Positions 52,624-60,720 of a DNA stretch of 64,000 nucleotides are shown piece by piece. The position numbers were made by a program, and so were the translations under genes. The DNA lies in NCBI GenBank assembly GCA_963973455.1, contig CAXAZF010000003.1, positions 1 through 64,000 of the forward strand, given 5' to 3'. Position 1 is the stretch's first letter; every line of letters starts with the position of its first letter. Source of the DNA: Marixanthomonas sp002364245 (GTDB taxonomy: Bacteria > Bacteroidota > Bacteroidia > Flavobacteriales > Flavobacteriaceae). The notes under the pieces are model-generated. The model did no database searches, was not told the DNA's origin, and was given only the letters and a program-made list of their open reading frames with translations.

Positions 52624-53055
52624 TTATGAACAAGCTATCTTTTCGACACGACGTTGGTGGCGACCGCCTTCAAATTTTGTTGTAAGAAACGTTTTTACCA
52701 TTTCCAGTGCTTGTGGTTCGCTTGTAAAACGAGCTGGAATACTTAATACATTTGCATCATTATGTTCTCTAGCCAACGCTGTAATTTCTTTGGTCCAACA
52801 TAAAGCTGAACGTACTTTTTGATGTTTATTAGCCGTCATATTTGCACCGTTACCGCTTCCGCAGATAATGATACCAAAATCTACTTTTGCATGTTCAACA
52901 TCGTCTGCAACCGGGTGGACAAAGTCTGGATAATCTACACTTTCTTCACTATCGGTACCGTAGTTAATAACTTCGTAACCTTCTGATTGTAAATAATTTG
53001 AAATGGTATTTTTGTAATCTGTCCCTGCGTGATCGTTTCCTATTGCTATTTTCAT
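52624..53055 (-). CDS. rpiB: ribose 5-phosphate isomerase B
   Basis: A 143-residue isomerase interconverting ribose 5-phosphate and ribulose 5-phosphate. It begins MKIAIGNDHAGTDYK, has the catalytic Cys in IICGSGNGANM and the C-terminal helix TFLTTKFEGGRHQRRVEKI. An exact TATCTTTG box lies at 53072-53079 on the minus strand, 16 bases before the ATG. First gene of the rpiB-CDF-elaA run. Confidence 0.95.
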   Translation of the reverse strand: MKIAIGNDHAGTDYKNTISNYLQSEGYEVINYGTDSEESVDYPDFVHPVADDVEHAKVDFGIIICGSGNGANMTANKHQKVRSALCWTKEITALAREHNDANVLSIPARFTSEPQALEMVKTFLTTKFEGGRHQRRVEKIACS

Positions 53056-53071
53056 GGTGTTTATTTTAATA

Positions 53072-53079
53072 CAAAGATA
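53072..53079 (-). promoter_or_regulatory. -7 box (TATCTTTG) of rpiB
   Basis: Exact TAnnTTTG on the minus strand, 16 bases before the rpiB ATG. Confidence 0.65.
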
Positions 53080-53586
53080 ATTGTATTATTACATAATAAA
53101 ACGGTTATAATTAAAAATCAATTGTTTACGTTTTATTAAACTTCAGTTCACTTTATAGTTAACAACTGTGTTTACATTTGTTAATAGTTTAGCAAGAAAA
53201 AAAGTTGTGAAATTGGATTATAAATTCCATATGCTTTTTAATATTTCAAAAGCAAATTTTAACTCCCTCTTTTTTGACCGAGTTATCAGCATCGAAAAGT
53301 AAGTTTCAAACAGATATTTCAGAAATACATATTAAAAATACGTTGTTAACATGGATTGTTGACAGCTGTTAATTATTGTGCCTATTCTTTTATTTTTCAG
53401 AAGAAAACATTCTTAAAACTATGTTAACAACCTGTACAAAATAACCTATAACTTAAAATAAAAATAAAACTTCAAAAAGTTATGCTACATATTAACACAC
53501 TATAATAACCATCATTATTTATTTTAAAATTTTAAAAAAGAAAAGAGATGAATATTATATTGTTAATAAGGTTGAAAACTTTAAAA
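53080..53586. other. AT-rich intergenic region with clustered TTGTTAAY motifs
   Basis: The longest gene-free stretch of the window, with no supportable reading frame. It contains TTGTTAAC/T or its complement at 53158-53165, 53178-53185, 53343-53350, 53423-53430 and 53560-53567. One-mismatch copies stand at 53356-53363 and 53366-53373. Candidate explanations are a regulator-binding cluster, an unannotated small RNA region or a replication-related AT-rich element. None is proven. Confidence 0.55.
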
Positions 53587-53826
53587 TTAAACGATTCTCA
53601 TTTTTGAAGTGTTATCAAAGTCTTTGATGATTTCTCGAGCCCGCGCTGCGTCTTGCTTGTGCACTTGCAAGCGAATCCCGCCAATTGCATTTGAGTAAAA
53701 AGGAAAAACACTCGCCATGGTTTCGTTTAAAAAAACGTGCGGAATGTCATGCTGTTCTAAAAGTAAAGCGAGAACAGCATATTCACTTTGATATGTGAAA
53801 GTAGCAACGGTTATAAAGTTTTCCAT
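53587..53826 (-). CDS. DUF2007 family protein (putative signal-transducing protein)
   Basis: A 79-residue protein with a ferredoxin-like fold pattern: FITVATFTYQSEYAVLALLLEQHDIPHVFLN, then GGIRLQVHKQDAARAREII. This is the DUF2007 domain, linked in some annotations to signalling, but no biochemical role is established as far as I know. It borders the 530-base gap and is divergent from rnr. Confidence 0.85.
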   Translation of the reverse strand: MENFITVATFTYQSEYAVLALLLEQHDIPHVFLNETMASVFPFYSNAIGGIRLQVHKQDAARAREIIKDFDNTSKMRIV

Positions 53827-53906
53827 AGCTTAAAAATTGCTTTTTAGAAGCCTTACTAAGGTACTAAATCTTTCCTAAAGGAAACACGCTATTATCTTAA
53901 TAATAG

Positions 53907-53914
53907 TACATTTA
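53907..53914 (+). promoter_or_regulatory. -7 box (TACATTTA) of rnr
   Basis: A TAnnTTTA box 19 bases before the rnr ATG. Confidence 0.45.
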
Positions 53915-53933
53915 CATTAATTAAAATAAAACA

Positions 53934-56141
53934 ATGCCAAAAAGAAAAACGAAGAAGAAAAACAATAAAATAAAAGGGCTTGGAGAAAGCATTATAAAAA
54001 TACTACGAAAAGCGAATTCCAAACCTTATAACTACAAACAAATAGCGGCTAAATTAGGATTAGATGATCCTAACAGCCGTAACCAAATTACCAAAAAATT
54101 AAAGCAATTAACTGCTAAAGGAACCATCAACGAGGTGGAACGAGGAAAGTATGTTATTGCCCCTTCTAAAAATTACTACACGGGTGTGGTAGATATTACC
54201 AGCCGTGGACAAGGATATATTATAGTTGACGATCTTGAAGATGATATTTTCGTTAGTAATAAAAACTTAAACAAAGCCTTAAATGGTGATGTGGTTGAAG
54301 TCTATGTTTTTAAACGTAAAAAACGTGGTAAAGCTGAAGGCGAAATAACCAATATTATACAACGTAAGAAAACTGAGTTTGTTGGAACCATCGATATTCA
54401 CGAGAATTTTGCTTTTGTTGAAATCAACGATAGCAGTATGTATACCGATATTTTTGTTCCGAAAAGTAACATTGGAGAAGCAAAAGGTGGTGAAAAAGTA
54501 TTAGTTGAAATTATCGATTGGCCAGAAAAAGCAGATTCCCCATTAGGTCAAGTTAAAAAGGTATTGGGAATGCCTGGAGAACATCATACCGAAATTCATT
54601 CCATTTTAGCACAATACGGATTGCCGTATGAATTTCCACATGAAGTGGAAGAATATGCTAATCAATTAGATACATCTATTCAAGAAGACGAAATAAATAC
54701 ACGTCGTGATATGCGCGATGTGTTAACCTTTACCATTGACCCAAAAGATGCAAAGGATTTTGATGATGCGTTATCCTTTCAGAAATTAGAAAATGGTAAT
54801 TATGAAATAGGAATTCACATTGCAGATGTTTCACATTACCTTAAACCGGGAACTGTTTTAGACGATGAAGCCTATGAACGTGCAACCTCAGTGTATTTAG
54901 TAGATCGTGTGGTACCGATGCTTCCTGAAGTGTTATCTAACAATGCGTGTTCGCTTCGCCCTAATGAAGAAAAATATACGTTTTCAGCTGTTTTTGAAAT
55001 AGATAATCAAGCGAAGGTTAAAAACCAGTGGTTTGGACGAACGGTAACTTATAGTGATGCTCGTTTTGCATATGAAGAAGCACAGCACGTGATTGAAAAT
55101 CCAGAAGCTAAAGAACACGAAATACCGGCTAACATTTCCATTACTGATAAAAAATATACGGTAGATTCTACTATTGCTTCGGCAATTTTAGAAATGGATA
55201 GATTGGCTAAAATATTACGCACAGATAGGATGCGCCAAGGTGCTATTTCGTTTGATAAAGTAGAGGTAAAATTCAAATTGGATGAAAACAACGAACCGGA
55301 AGGCGTTTATTTCAAAGAAAGTAAAGATGCAAATAAACTAATTGAAGAGTTTATGTTGCTTGCCAACCGTAGCGTTGCCGAATTTATAGGAAAACAAAAT
55401 CCCCCAAAAACATTTGTATACCGTGTACATGCCGAGCCAGATGACGAAAAAATCGCTGCTCTGGAACGAATTATCCAGCGTTTTGGTTATAAACTGGATA
55501 TTAGAGATCCTAAAAAAACTGCCAATTCTATCAATAAATTATTGAAAGATGTCGTTGGAAAAAAAGAACAAAACTTGGTCGATGTTTTAGCAATTAGAAC
55601 GATGAGTAAAGCAGTTTATACCACAAATAACATTGGTCATTACGGTTTAGCATTCGATTATTATACACACTTTACATCGCCAATTCGTAGGTATCCAGAT
55701 GTGATGGTACATAGGTTGCTACAGTCTTATTTAGATAAAAATAAATCAGCCAATCAAGATGAATACGAAGACAAATGTGGTCATTCTAGTGAAATGGAAA
55801 ATCTTGCCACAAATGCAGAACGTGACAGTATAAAATACATGCAGGTTAAATACATGTTAGACCACGAAGATGAAGATTTCTTAGGTGTAATTTCAGGTGT
55901 GACCGAATGGGGAATTTATATTGAAATAGTTTCCAATAAATGTGAAGGAATGGTTCGTTTAAGCGATTTACGCGACGATCATTATTTATTTGATAAAGAT
56001 GAATTTGCAGTAGTGGGTCAACGTACACATAACAAATACACATTAGGAGACGAGGTTTATGTAAAAGTGAAAAATGCAGACTTAGTTAGAAAGCATTTAG
56101 ATTTTACGATGTTGGGTAGTAAAAAAGAAATTGAAAAGTAA
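53934..56141 (+). CDS. rnr: ribonuclease R
   Basis: A 735-residue 3'-5' exoribonuclease. The N-terminal winged-helix segment (residues 20-80, KPYNYKQIAAKLGLDD) is followed by two cold-shock-type domains (about 85-235). The RNB catalytic domain has TIDPKDAKDFDDALSF (the four-Asp metal site) and HYGLAFDYYTHFTSPIRRYPD. An S1 domain closes it (about 650-730, GVISGVTEWGIYIEI). It degrades structured RNA. The lysine-rich tail of E. coli RNase R is absent. Confidence 0.95.
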   Translation: MPKRKTKKKNNKIKGLGESIIKILRKANSKPYNYKQIAAKLGLDDPNSRNQITKKLKQLTAKGTINEVERGKYVIAPSKNYYTGVVDITSRGQGYIIVDDLEDDIFVSNKNLNKALNGDVVEVYVFKRKKRGKAEGEITNIIQRKKTEFVGTIDIHENFAFVEINDSSMYTDIFVPKSNIGEAKGGEKVLVEIIDWPEKADSPLGQVKKVLGMPGEHHTEIHSILAQYGLPYEFPHEVEEYANQLDTSIQEDEINTRRDMRDVLTFTIDPKDAKDFDDALSFQKLENGNYEIGIHIADVSHYLKPGTVLDDEAYERATSVYLVDRVVPMLPEVLSNNACSLRPNEEKYTFSAVFEIDNQAKVKNQWFGRTVTYSDARFAYEEAQHVIENPEAKEHEIPANISITDKKYTVDSTIASAILEMDRLAKILRTDRMRQGAISFDKVEVKFKLDENNEPEGVYFKESKDANKLIEEFMLLANRSVAEFIGKQNPPKTFVYRVHAEPDDEKIAALERIIQRFGYKLDIRDPKKTANSINKLLKDVVGKKEQNLVDVLAIRTMSKAVYTTNNIGHYGLAFDYYTHFTSPIRRYPDVMVHRLLQSYLDKNKSANQDEYEDKCGHSSEMENLATNAERDSIKYMQVKYMLDHEDEDFLGVISGVTEWGIYIEIVSNKCEGMVRLSDLRDDHYLFDKDEFAVVGQRTHNKYTLGDEVYVKVKNADLVRKHLDFTMLGSKKEIEK

Positions 56142-56194
56142 GTGTAACATTTCAATTATAAGCTACTCTTTATAAAAAACCAAACCACTTAATT

Positions 56195-56869
56195 ATGAAA
56201 TTAGTATCTACAATTCTTATCGCATTCATAACCTTTTCAGCCTTTTCTCAGCGCATGGTTGAGAAAAATATAGGTGATTTTGATGAATTAAAAGTATTCG
56301 ATTTAATTGAAGTAAATTTAATTCCTTCCAAAGAAAACAAAGTTGTTATCAAAGGTGAAAACACCGAAAGCGTTAAGATTATTAATGACAACGGAAAATT
56401 AAAGATTCGAATGCAATTAGACGAACGTTTTAATGGAGAAGAAACTTTTGTTGAAGTTCACTACACTGATGTTGATATAATCGATGCCAATGAAGGAGCT
56501 ATAATTGTTGCTAATGAAGCAATAACTCAAAATAAAATTGAATTACGGTCGCAAGAAGGAGCAAAAATCCGAGTAGGTTTAAAAGTAAATTATGTTGAAA
56601 TGAAAGCCGTAACTGGCGGAATAATTGAAGCTTCAGGGTTAGCAAAATCACAAGATATTACTATTAGAACGGGTGGTATCATTGAAGCAATGGATTTACA
56701 AACACAAGACACCAACTTAAAATTGTTTGCAGCTGGCGAAGCTGAAATCAACGCTAGTGAAAAAGCAAATATAAAAGTAACTGCAGGCGGTGATGTTACC
56801 GTGTATGGAAACCCAAAAGAAGTAAATAAAAAAAGTTTTGCAGGGGGTACTATCCGCATTGTGGATTAA
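56195..56869 (+). CDS. head GIN domain-containing secreted protein (DUF2807)
   Basis: 224 residues with a signal peptide (ends AFSQ). The rest is a right-handed beta-helix-like GIN domain: DFDELKVFDLIEVNLIPSKENKVVIKGEN opens it, and repeated strands such as IEASGLAKSQDITIRTGGIIEAMDL follow, ending AGGTIRIVD. DUF2807 proteins are exported and possibly adhesin-like or envelope-associated. It lies 53 bases after rnr and may be read from it. Confidence 0.88.
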   Translation: MKLVSTILIAFITFSAFSQRMVEKNIGDFDELKVFDLIEVNLIPSKENKVVIKGENTESVKIINDNGKLKIRMQLDERFNGEETFVEVHYTDVDIIDANEGAIIVANEAITQNKIELRSQEGAKIRVGLKVNYVEMKAVTGGIIEASGLAKSQDITIRTGGIIEAMDLQTQDTNLKLFAAGEAEINASEKANIKVTAGGDVTVYGNPKEVNKKSFAGGTIRIVD

Positions 56870-56906
56870 TAGTTAACTAAAGCGTTTTCAACTATAAACT
56901 TATTTG

Positions 56907-56914
56907 TACTTTTA
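56907..56914 (+). promoter_or_regulatory. -7 box (TACTTTTA) near the LysE-family start
   Basis: A TAnnTTTA box 7 bases before the ATG at 56922. It makes an in-frame TTG at 56904 an unlikely start. Confidence 0.5.
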
Positions 56915-56921
56915 CAATACT

Positions 56922-57638
56922 ATGTTTGATGGTATTGGATACGCAGCTTTTTACGGGTTCCTACTTGCTTTTGCAGTAGGCCCTGTCTTTTTTACACTCA
57001 TTGAAACCAGTATTACTAAAGGTTTTAAAGCAGGTGTATTTTTCGATTTAGGAGCAATCTTTGCAGATATTGTCTTTATTACCATAGCATATTTCAGTAC
57101 CAGTAAAATTTTAGATAAAGTTAAAGACGACCCTGGGTTACTTATTTTCGGGGGAGCCATTCTAATAGCTTACGGAATTATATCCTACATCCGCACCAAC
57201 CGTTCCTTTTTTAAAATAGTACGAGAACATTACGCAGTAAAAGTTAAAAAGAAGCTGGGAAGTTTATTTTTAAAAGGTTTTCTGTTGAATTTTGTAAACT
57301 TCGGTGTACTCGCTGGCTGGATTGGTACTATTATTATGGCAAATGCACTTACAAATTCAGAAAATGGTGTGTTTCTCTTTCTACTTACTGTGTTGATTAC
57401 CTTTTTCTGCACCGATCTTTTAAAAATTACATTAGCTAAAAAGCTTAAAAATAAGATGACACCCCGTTTTATTATTAAAACTAAAAAATGGGTGAGTATT
57501 TTAATTGCAGGTTTTGGTGTAGCATTGTTATTACAAGGAATTTTTCCTGATGAAATGAAATCCAACTTAGATAAAATTCCGGGACCGAAACATCCGTTAG
57601 AAAAACCCATTCCCCCAGTAGAAGAACCAATTCAATAA
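56922..57638 (+). CDS. LysE family translocator
   Basis: A 238-residue inner-membrane protein with about six helices. The N-terminal signature is FAVGPVFFTLIETSITKGFKAGVFFDLGAIFADI, typical of LysE/RhtB exporters of amino acids and derivatives. NFVNFGVLAGWIGTIIM is the second-half equivalent. The tail is Pro/Glu-rich (KHPLEKPIPPVEEPIQ). It ends at a bidirectional terminator shared with tRNA-Cys. Confidence 0.88.
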   Translation: MFDGIGYAAFYGFLLAFAVGPVFFTLIETSITKGFKAGVFFDLGAIFADIVFITIAYFSTSKILDKVKDDPGLLIFGGAILIAYGIISYIRTNRSFFKIVREHYAVKVKKKLGSLFLKGFLLNFVNFGVLAGWIGTIIMANALTNSENGVFLFLLTVLITFFCTDLLKITLAKKLKNKMTPRFIIKTKKWVSILIAGFGVALLLQGIFPDEMKSNLDKIPGPKHPLEKPIPPVEEPIQ

Positions 57639-57639
57639 A

Positions 57640-57669
57640 AAAACCTTCAATCTAGTAAGAAAGAAGGTT
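57640..57669. terminator. bidirectional terminator between LysE gene and tRNA-Cys
   Basis: Perfect 9-bp stem AAAACCTTC/GAAGGTTTT with a 12-base loop, flanked by A and T runs on the two sides. Confidence 0.75.
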
Positions 57670-57673
57670 TTGT

Positions 57674-57746
57674 TGAGGCATCGAGCGGATTCGAACCGCT
57701 GTACAAGGTTTTGCAGACCTCTGCCTAGCCACTCGGCCACGATGCC
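57674..57746 (-). tRNA. tRNA-Cys (anticodon GCA)
   Basis: Minus-strand cloverleaf: acceptor GGCATCG/CGATGCC, D arm GGCC...GGC, anticodon stem with loop CTGCAAA (GCA), T arm AGCGG-TTCGAAT-CCGCT. The discriminator is U73, the base required for cysteine identity. CCA is not encoded. Confidence 0.96.
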
Positions 57747-57757
57747 TTTAAGGTTTG

Positions 57758-57765
57758 CAAATGTA
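57758..57765 (-). promoter_or_regulatory. -7 box (TACATTTG) of tRNA-Cys
   Basis: Exact TAnnTTTG 11 bases before the tRNA 5' end, the same octamer as at tRNA(CAU). Confidence 0.65.
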
Positions 57766-57802
57766 AAAAAATTAAACCGAATTTTCCTATTTAAATTTGA
57801 AA

Positions 57803-58159
57803 TTACCGTTCTGAAGTCATTGTAACACTTACTTCAGCAATATCACCACCAATTGGCGGGTTAATCTTTGAAACCCGAACCTTTACAGCATCAACCAGTT
57901 GAATGTCTCTTAAAATTTCATCAATAATACGCTGGCCTACTTGTTCCAGTAGCTTAGAGCGGATTGCCATTTGCTCTCTAACTATTTTTTGAAGCTGAAC
58001 ATAATCTACCGTATCACTTAATTCATCAGTTTTAGCAGCTTTTGAAAGATTTGCAGTAACTTCTAAATTTACAATATAATCGCTACCTATTTTTTCTTCT
58101 TCAGTAAGGCAACCGTGATTAGCGAAAATGCGGATATTCTTTAAGCGTATTGTACTCAT
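57803..58159 (-). CDS. folB: dihydroneopterin aldolase
   Basis: A 118-residue T-fold enzyme of folate synthesis that converts dihydroneopterin to 6-hydroxymethyl-dihydropterin. It starts MSTIRLKNIRIFANHGCLTEEEKIG and has DYVQLQKIV, LLEQVGQRIIDEIL and the C-terminal KINPPIGGDIAEVSV with the catalytic Lys. ATG 58159 matches the family N-terminus; a longer frame beginning at 58222 would read through the promoter. Confidence 0.93.
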   Translation of the reverse strand: MSTIRLKNIRIFANHGCLTEEEKIGSDYIVNLEVTANLSKAAKTDELSDTVDYVQLQKIVREQMAIRSKLLEQVGQRIIDEILRDIQLVDAVKVRVSKINPPIGGDIAEVSVTMTSER

Positions 58160-58173
58160 GCAAATTGTTTTTG

Positions 58174-58181
58174 CAAAGATA
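58174..58181 (-). promoter_or_regulatory. -7 box (TATCTTTG) of folB
   Basis: Exact TAnnTTTG on the minus strand, 14 bases before the folB ATG. Confidence 0.65.
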
Positions 58182-58188
58182 CTTTTTT

Positions 58189-58196
58189 TACCTTTG
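58189..58196 (+). promoter_or_regulatory. -7 box (TACCTTTG) facing glnS
   Basis: Exact TAnnTTTG, 91 bases before the glnS ATG, 7 bases from the divergent folB box. TTG at 58165-58167 fits the -33 position. Confidence 0.5.
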
Positions 58197-58287
58197 CTAC
58201 TTGTCTGTTTATAGAAAGGCAAACTAATTAATTCTGTTTACTTTAGATAATTAAATACAATTCCTTTTAAGGGACAATATACCAATC

Positions 58288-59970
58288 ATGGCAAAAGAAG
58301 AAGCACCACTTAACTTTATTGAGCATATAATAGAAGAAGATTTAACCACAACGCATACCCAAGATGAACTTCGGTTTCGGTTTCCACCTGAGCCTAATGG
58401 CTATTTACACATTGGTCATGCTTCTTCCATTTGTTTAAATTTTGGTCTAGGCGAACGCTACAAAGCACCGGTAAATCTACGTTTTGATGATACAAACCCT
58501 GCAAAAGAAGAGCAAGAATTTGTTGACGCTATTAAACGTGACATTTCTTGGTTAGGGTTTGAATGGGCAGAAGAACGCTATGCTTCAGATTATTTTCAGG
58601 AATTATACGATTGGGCCGTGCAATTAATTAAAGACGGAAAAGCCTACGTAGATTCACAAACTTCTGAGCAAATTGCTGAACAAAAAGGAACACCAAATTC
58701 ACCAGGTACAGAAAGTCCTTTCAGAAATCGTCCGGTTGAAGAAAGTTTAGATCTTTTCGAAAAAATGAAAAATGGCGAACTAGGGGAAGGTAAACATACG
58801 TTGCGTGCTAAAATAGATATGACTTCAGGAAATATGTTGATGCGCGACCCGGTTATGTATCGCGTGTTGCATAAAAGTCACCATAGAACGGGTACCGACT
58901 GGAAAATTTTCCCAATGTACGATTGGACGCACGGAGAGAGTGATTACATAGAGCGCGTATCACACTCATTGTGTACGCTTGAATTTCTACCCCATAGAGA
59001 GCTTTATAATTGGTTCTTGGACCAAGTACACGAAAAAGATACGTTACGCCCTAAGCAACGAGAATTTGCCCGTAGAAACTTAAGTCATACGGTGGTGAGT
59101 AAACGTAAATTGGCAAAATTAGTAGAAGAAGGTGTTGTTGATAGTTGGGATGACCCAAGAATGCCAACTATTTCAGGGTTGAGAAGACGTGGGTACACGC
59201 CAGAATCGATTAAAAATTTTGTAGATAGTATCGGTGTAGGAAAACGTGAAAACGTAATAGATGTTTCTCATTTGGAATTTAACGTGCGTGAAGATCTTAA
59301 CAAACGAGCACCTCGTGTGATGGCGGTTTTAAATCCTATAAAATTGGTCATCACCAATTATCCGGAAGGTAAGACCGAAATGCTTGAAGCTGAAAACAAT
59401 CAAGAAGATGAAAGTGCTGGCTATCGAGAAGTTCCTTTTTCACGTGAATTGTATATTGAAAAAGAAGATTTTAAAGAAGAAGCCAATAGAAAATTCTTCA
59501 GATTAACTTTAAATAAAGAAGTTCGTTTAAAAAATGCCTACATTATTAAAGGGGAAAGCGTTGTAAAAGATGCTGAAGGAAATATCACCGAAATACATTG
59601 TACCTACGATCCTGACAGTAAAAGTGGAAGTGGTTCCGAAGCTTCAAAACGTAAAGTAAAAGGAACGTTACACTGGGTTTCAGTAAATGATGCACTTCCT
59701 GTAGAAGTTAGACTATACGATCGTTTGTTTACGGAAGCTTCGCCAGATGCTGATAAAGAAAAAGATTTTATGGAGTTCATAAATCCAAATTCTTTAGAAG
59801 TTATCACAGCGTATGCGGAGCCAAGTTTAAAAAACCTGGAAGTTGAGGATAAAGTTCAATTTCAACGACTAGGCTATTTTGTTGTGGATAAAGATACTTC
59901 CGAAGAAAAAATCGTTTTTAACCGTACGGTTCCATTACGTGATTCTTGGGGGAAAATAGATAAGAAGTAG
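58288..59970 (+). CDS. glnS: glutaminyl-tRNA synthetase
   Basis: A 560-residue class I synthetase. The HIGH motif is in FPPEPNGYLHIGHAS, with the Gln-specific region FDDTNPAKEEQEFVD and the KMSKS loop as VVSKRKLAKL. YDWTHGESDYIERVSHSLCTLEF is typical of GlnRS. The two C-terminal anticodon-binding beta-barrels (about residues 340-560) are complete. It indicates direct Gln-tRNA charging. The next gene on the opposite strand ends at the adjacent base. Confidence 0.96.
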   Translation: MAKEEAPLNFIEHIIEEDLTTTHTQDELRFRFPPEPNGYLHIGHASSICLNFGLGERYKAPVNLRFDDTNPAKEEQEFVDAIKRDISWLGFEWAEERYASDYFQELYDWAVQLIKDGKAYVDSQTSEQIAEQKGTPNSPGTESPFRNRPVEESLDLFEKMKNGELGEGKHTLRAKIDMTSGNMLMRDPVMYRVLHKSHHRTGTDWKIFPMYDWTHGESDYIERVSHSLCTLEFLPHRELYNWFLDQVHEKDTLRPKQREFARRNLSHTVVSKRKLAKLVEEGVVDSWDDPRMPTISGLRRRGYTPESIKNFVDSIGVGKRENVIDVSHLEFNVREDLNKRAPRVMAVLNPIKLVITNYPEGKTEMLEAENNQEDESAGYREVPFSRELYIEKEDFKEEANRKFFRLTLNKEVRLKNAYIIKGESVVKDAEGNITEIHCTYDPDSKSGSGSEASKRKVKGTLHWVSVNDALPVEVRLYDRLFTEASPDADKEKDFMEFINPNSLEVITAYAEPSLKNLEVEDKVQFQRLGYFVVDKDTSEEKIVFNRTVPLRDSWGKIDKK

Positions 59971-60720
59971 TTATCTATTTCCTTTAAATGATTTAAAGGT
60001 GCTCAAAACTACTTTTACTGTGGTGTCATTTAGCAACTCTTGTATTTCAGTATAATCACATACTGTACAAGCTCCTGTTGCCCATAGATATTTTATGCGT
60101 TTAGGAAAGTGATTTTTTAAAATTTCATAATCCTTATAACTAGCCGAAATACCTACCAAAGTATCGGTAGCTAAAAATTCTTTCACGGTTGAAATATCTG
60201 TTTTCAGTGCCTGCGATTCTTTTTTATACATTTCGTAAGGCAAGTAATAACTGGTCATAAACCCAGATTGTTGAAAAATGGCGAGTGCTTCGGGGTGTTT
60301 GGTTTCAACTAAAATCGTTTCAAAAGGATAGTTTAAAGAAGAAAAAATAGAAGTCAATTTTTTGTGAATTGATGTTGCGTTTTTAGCATTCAAATTTTTA
60401 ATATCTAGCCACAAATAAGGTTTTTTATCGGGTTTTAAAGTGGAAAGATAATCGGTAAAAGTTAAATCGATACTTTTTGCAGGCGGATGGTTTACATCAA
60501 AACTATTGGTTTGTTTTTGGTATACTAAATCTAGTTCAATTCCTTTAAAAAAAGTAGTAGCGGAATTGAGTTTCTCGGTTGAGTTAACCCGGTGCGCCCA
60601 TACTTTGTCGTAATGACCTAAAAATTCAATTTTGTAAGGGCTAAATTTATAAGCATACCGTAATACAACCAAAGCAAGTATGGAAAACAAGATGATTTTT
60701 ATCTTTTTACCGCGCATCAT
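59971..60720 (-). CDS. membrane-anchored PLC/GDPD-like phosphodiesterase-fold protein
   Basis: 249 residues. An N-terminal anchor (residues 8-22) is followed by a TIM-barrel start resembling glycerophosphodiester phosphodiesterases: His43 (AHRVNS), Glu62 and Asp64 (IELDLVY) and His78 (VNHPP). YLWLDIKNLN forms the next barrel strand. The catalytic layout HR...ExD...H is kept in order, but the metal-site Glu of true GDPDs is not certain. Its first 14 bases overlap the end of the phosphoethanolamine-transferase gene, so the two are coupled. An extracytoplasmic phosphodiester (lipid head group) substrate is my inference. Confidence 0.68.
   Translation of the reverse strand: MMRGKKIKIILFSILALVVLRYAYKFSPYKIEFLGHYDKVWAHRVNSTEKLNSATTFFKGIELDLVYQKQTNSFDVNHPPAKSIDLTFTDYLSTLKPDKKPYLWLDIKNLNAKNATSIHKKLTSIFSSLNYPFETILVETKHPEALAIFQQSGFMTSYYLPYEMYKKESQALKTDISTVKEFLATDTLVGISASYKDYEILKNHFPKRIKYLWATGACTVCDYTEIQELLNDTTVKVVLSTFKSFKGNR

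Noticed and set aside
53548..53580. Short frame starting at the ATG at 53548 in the intergenic gap
   Set aside because: Very short and composed of AT-rich codons, with no topology or family pattern to support coding.
53080..53586. Definite chromosomal replication origin
   Set aside because: There is no exact TTATCCACA box, no dnaA/dnaN neighbour, and genes on the left are mainly on the plus strand. The motif cluster is reported only as an observation.
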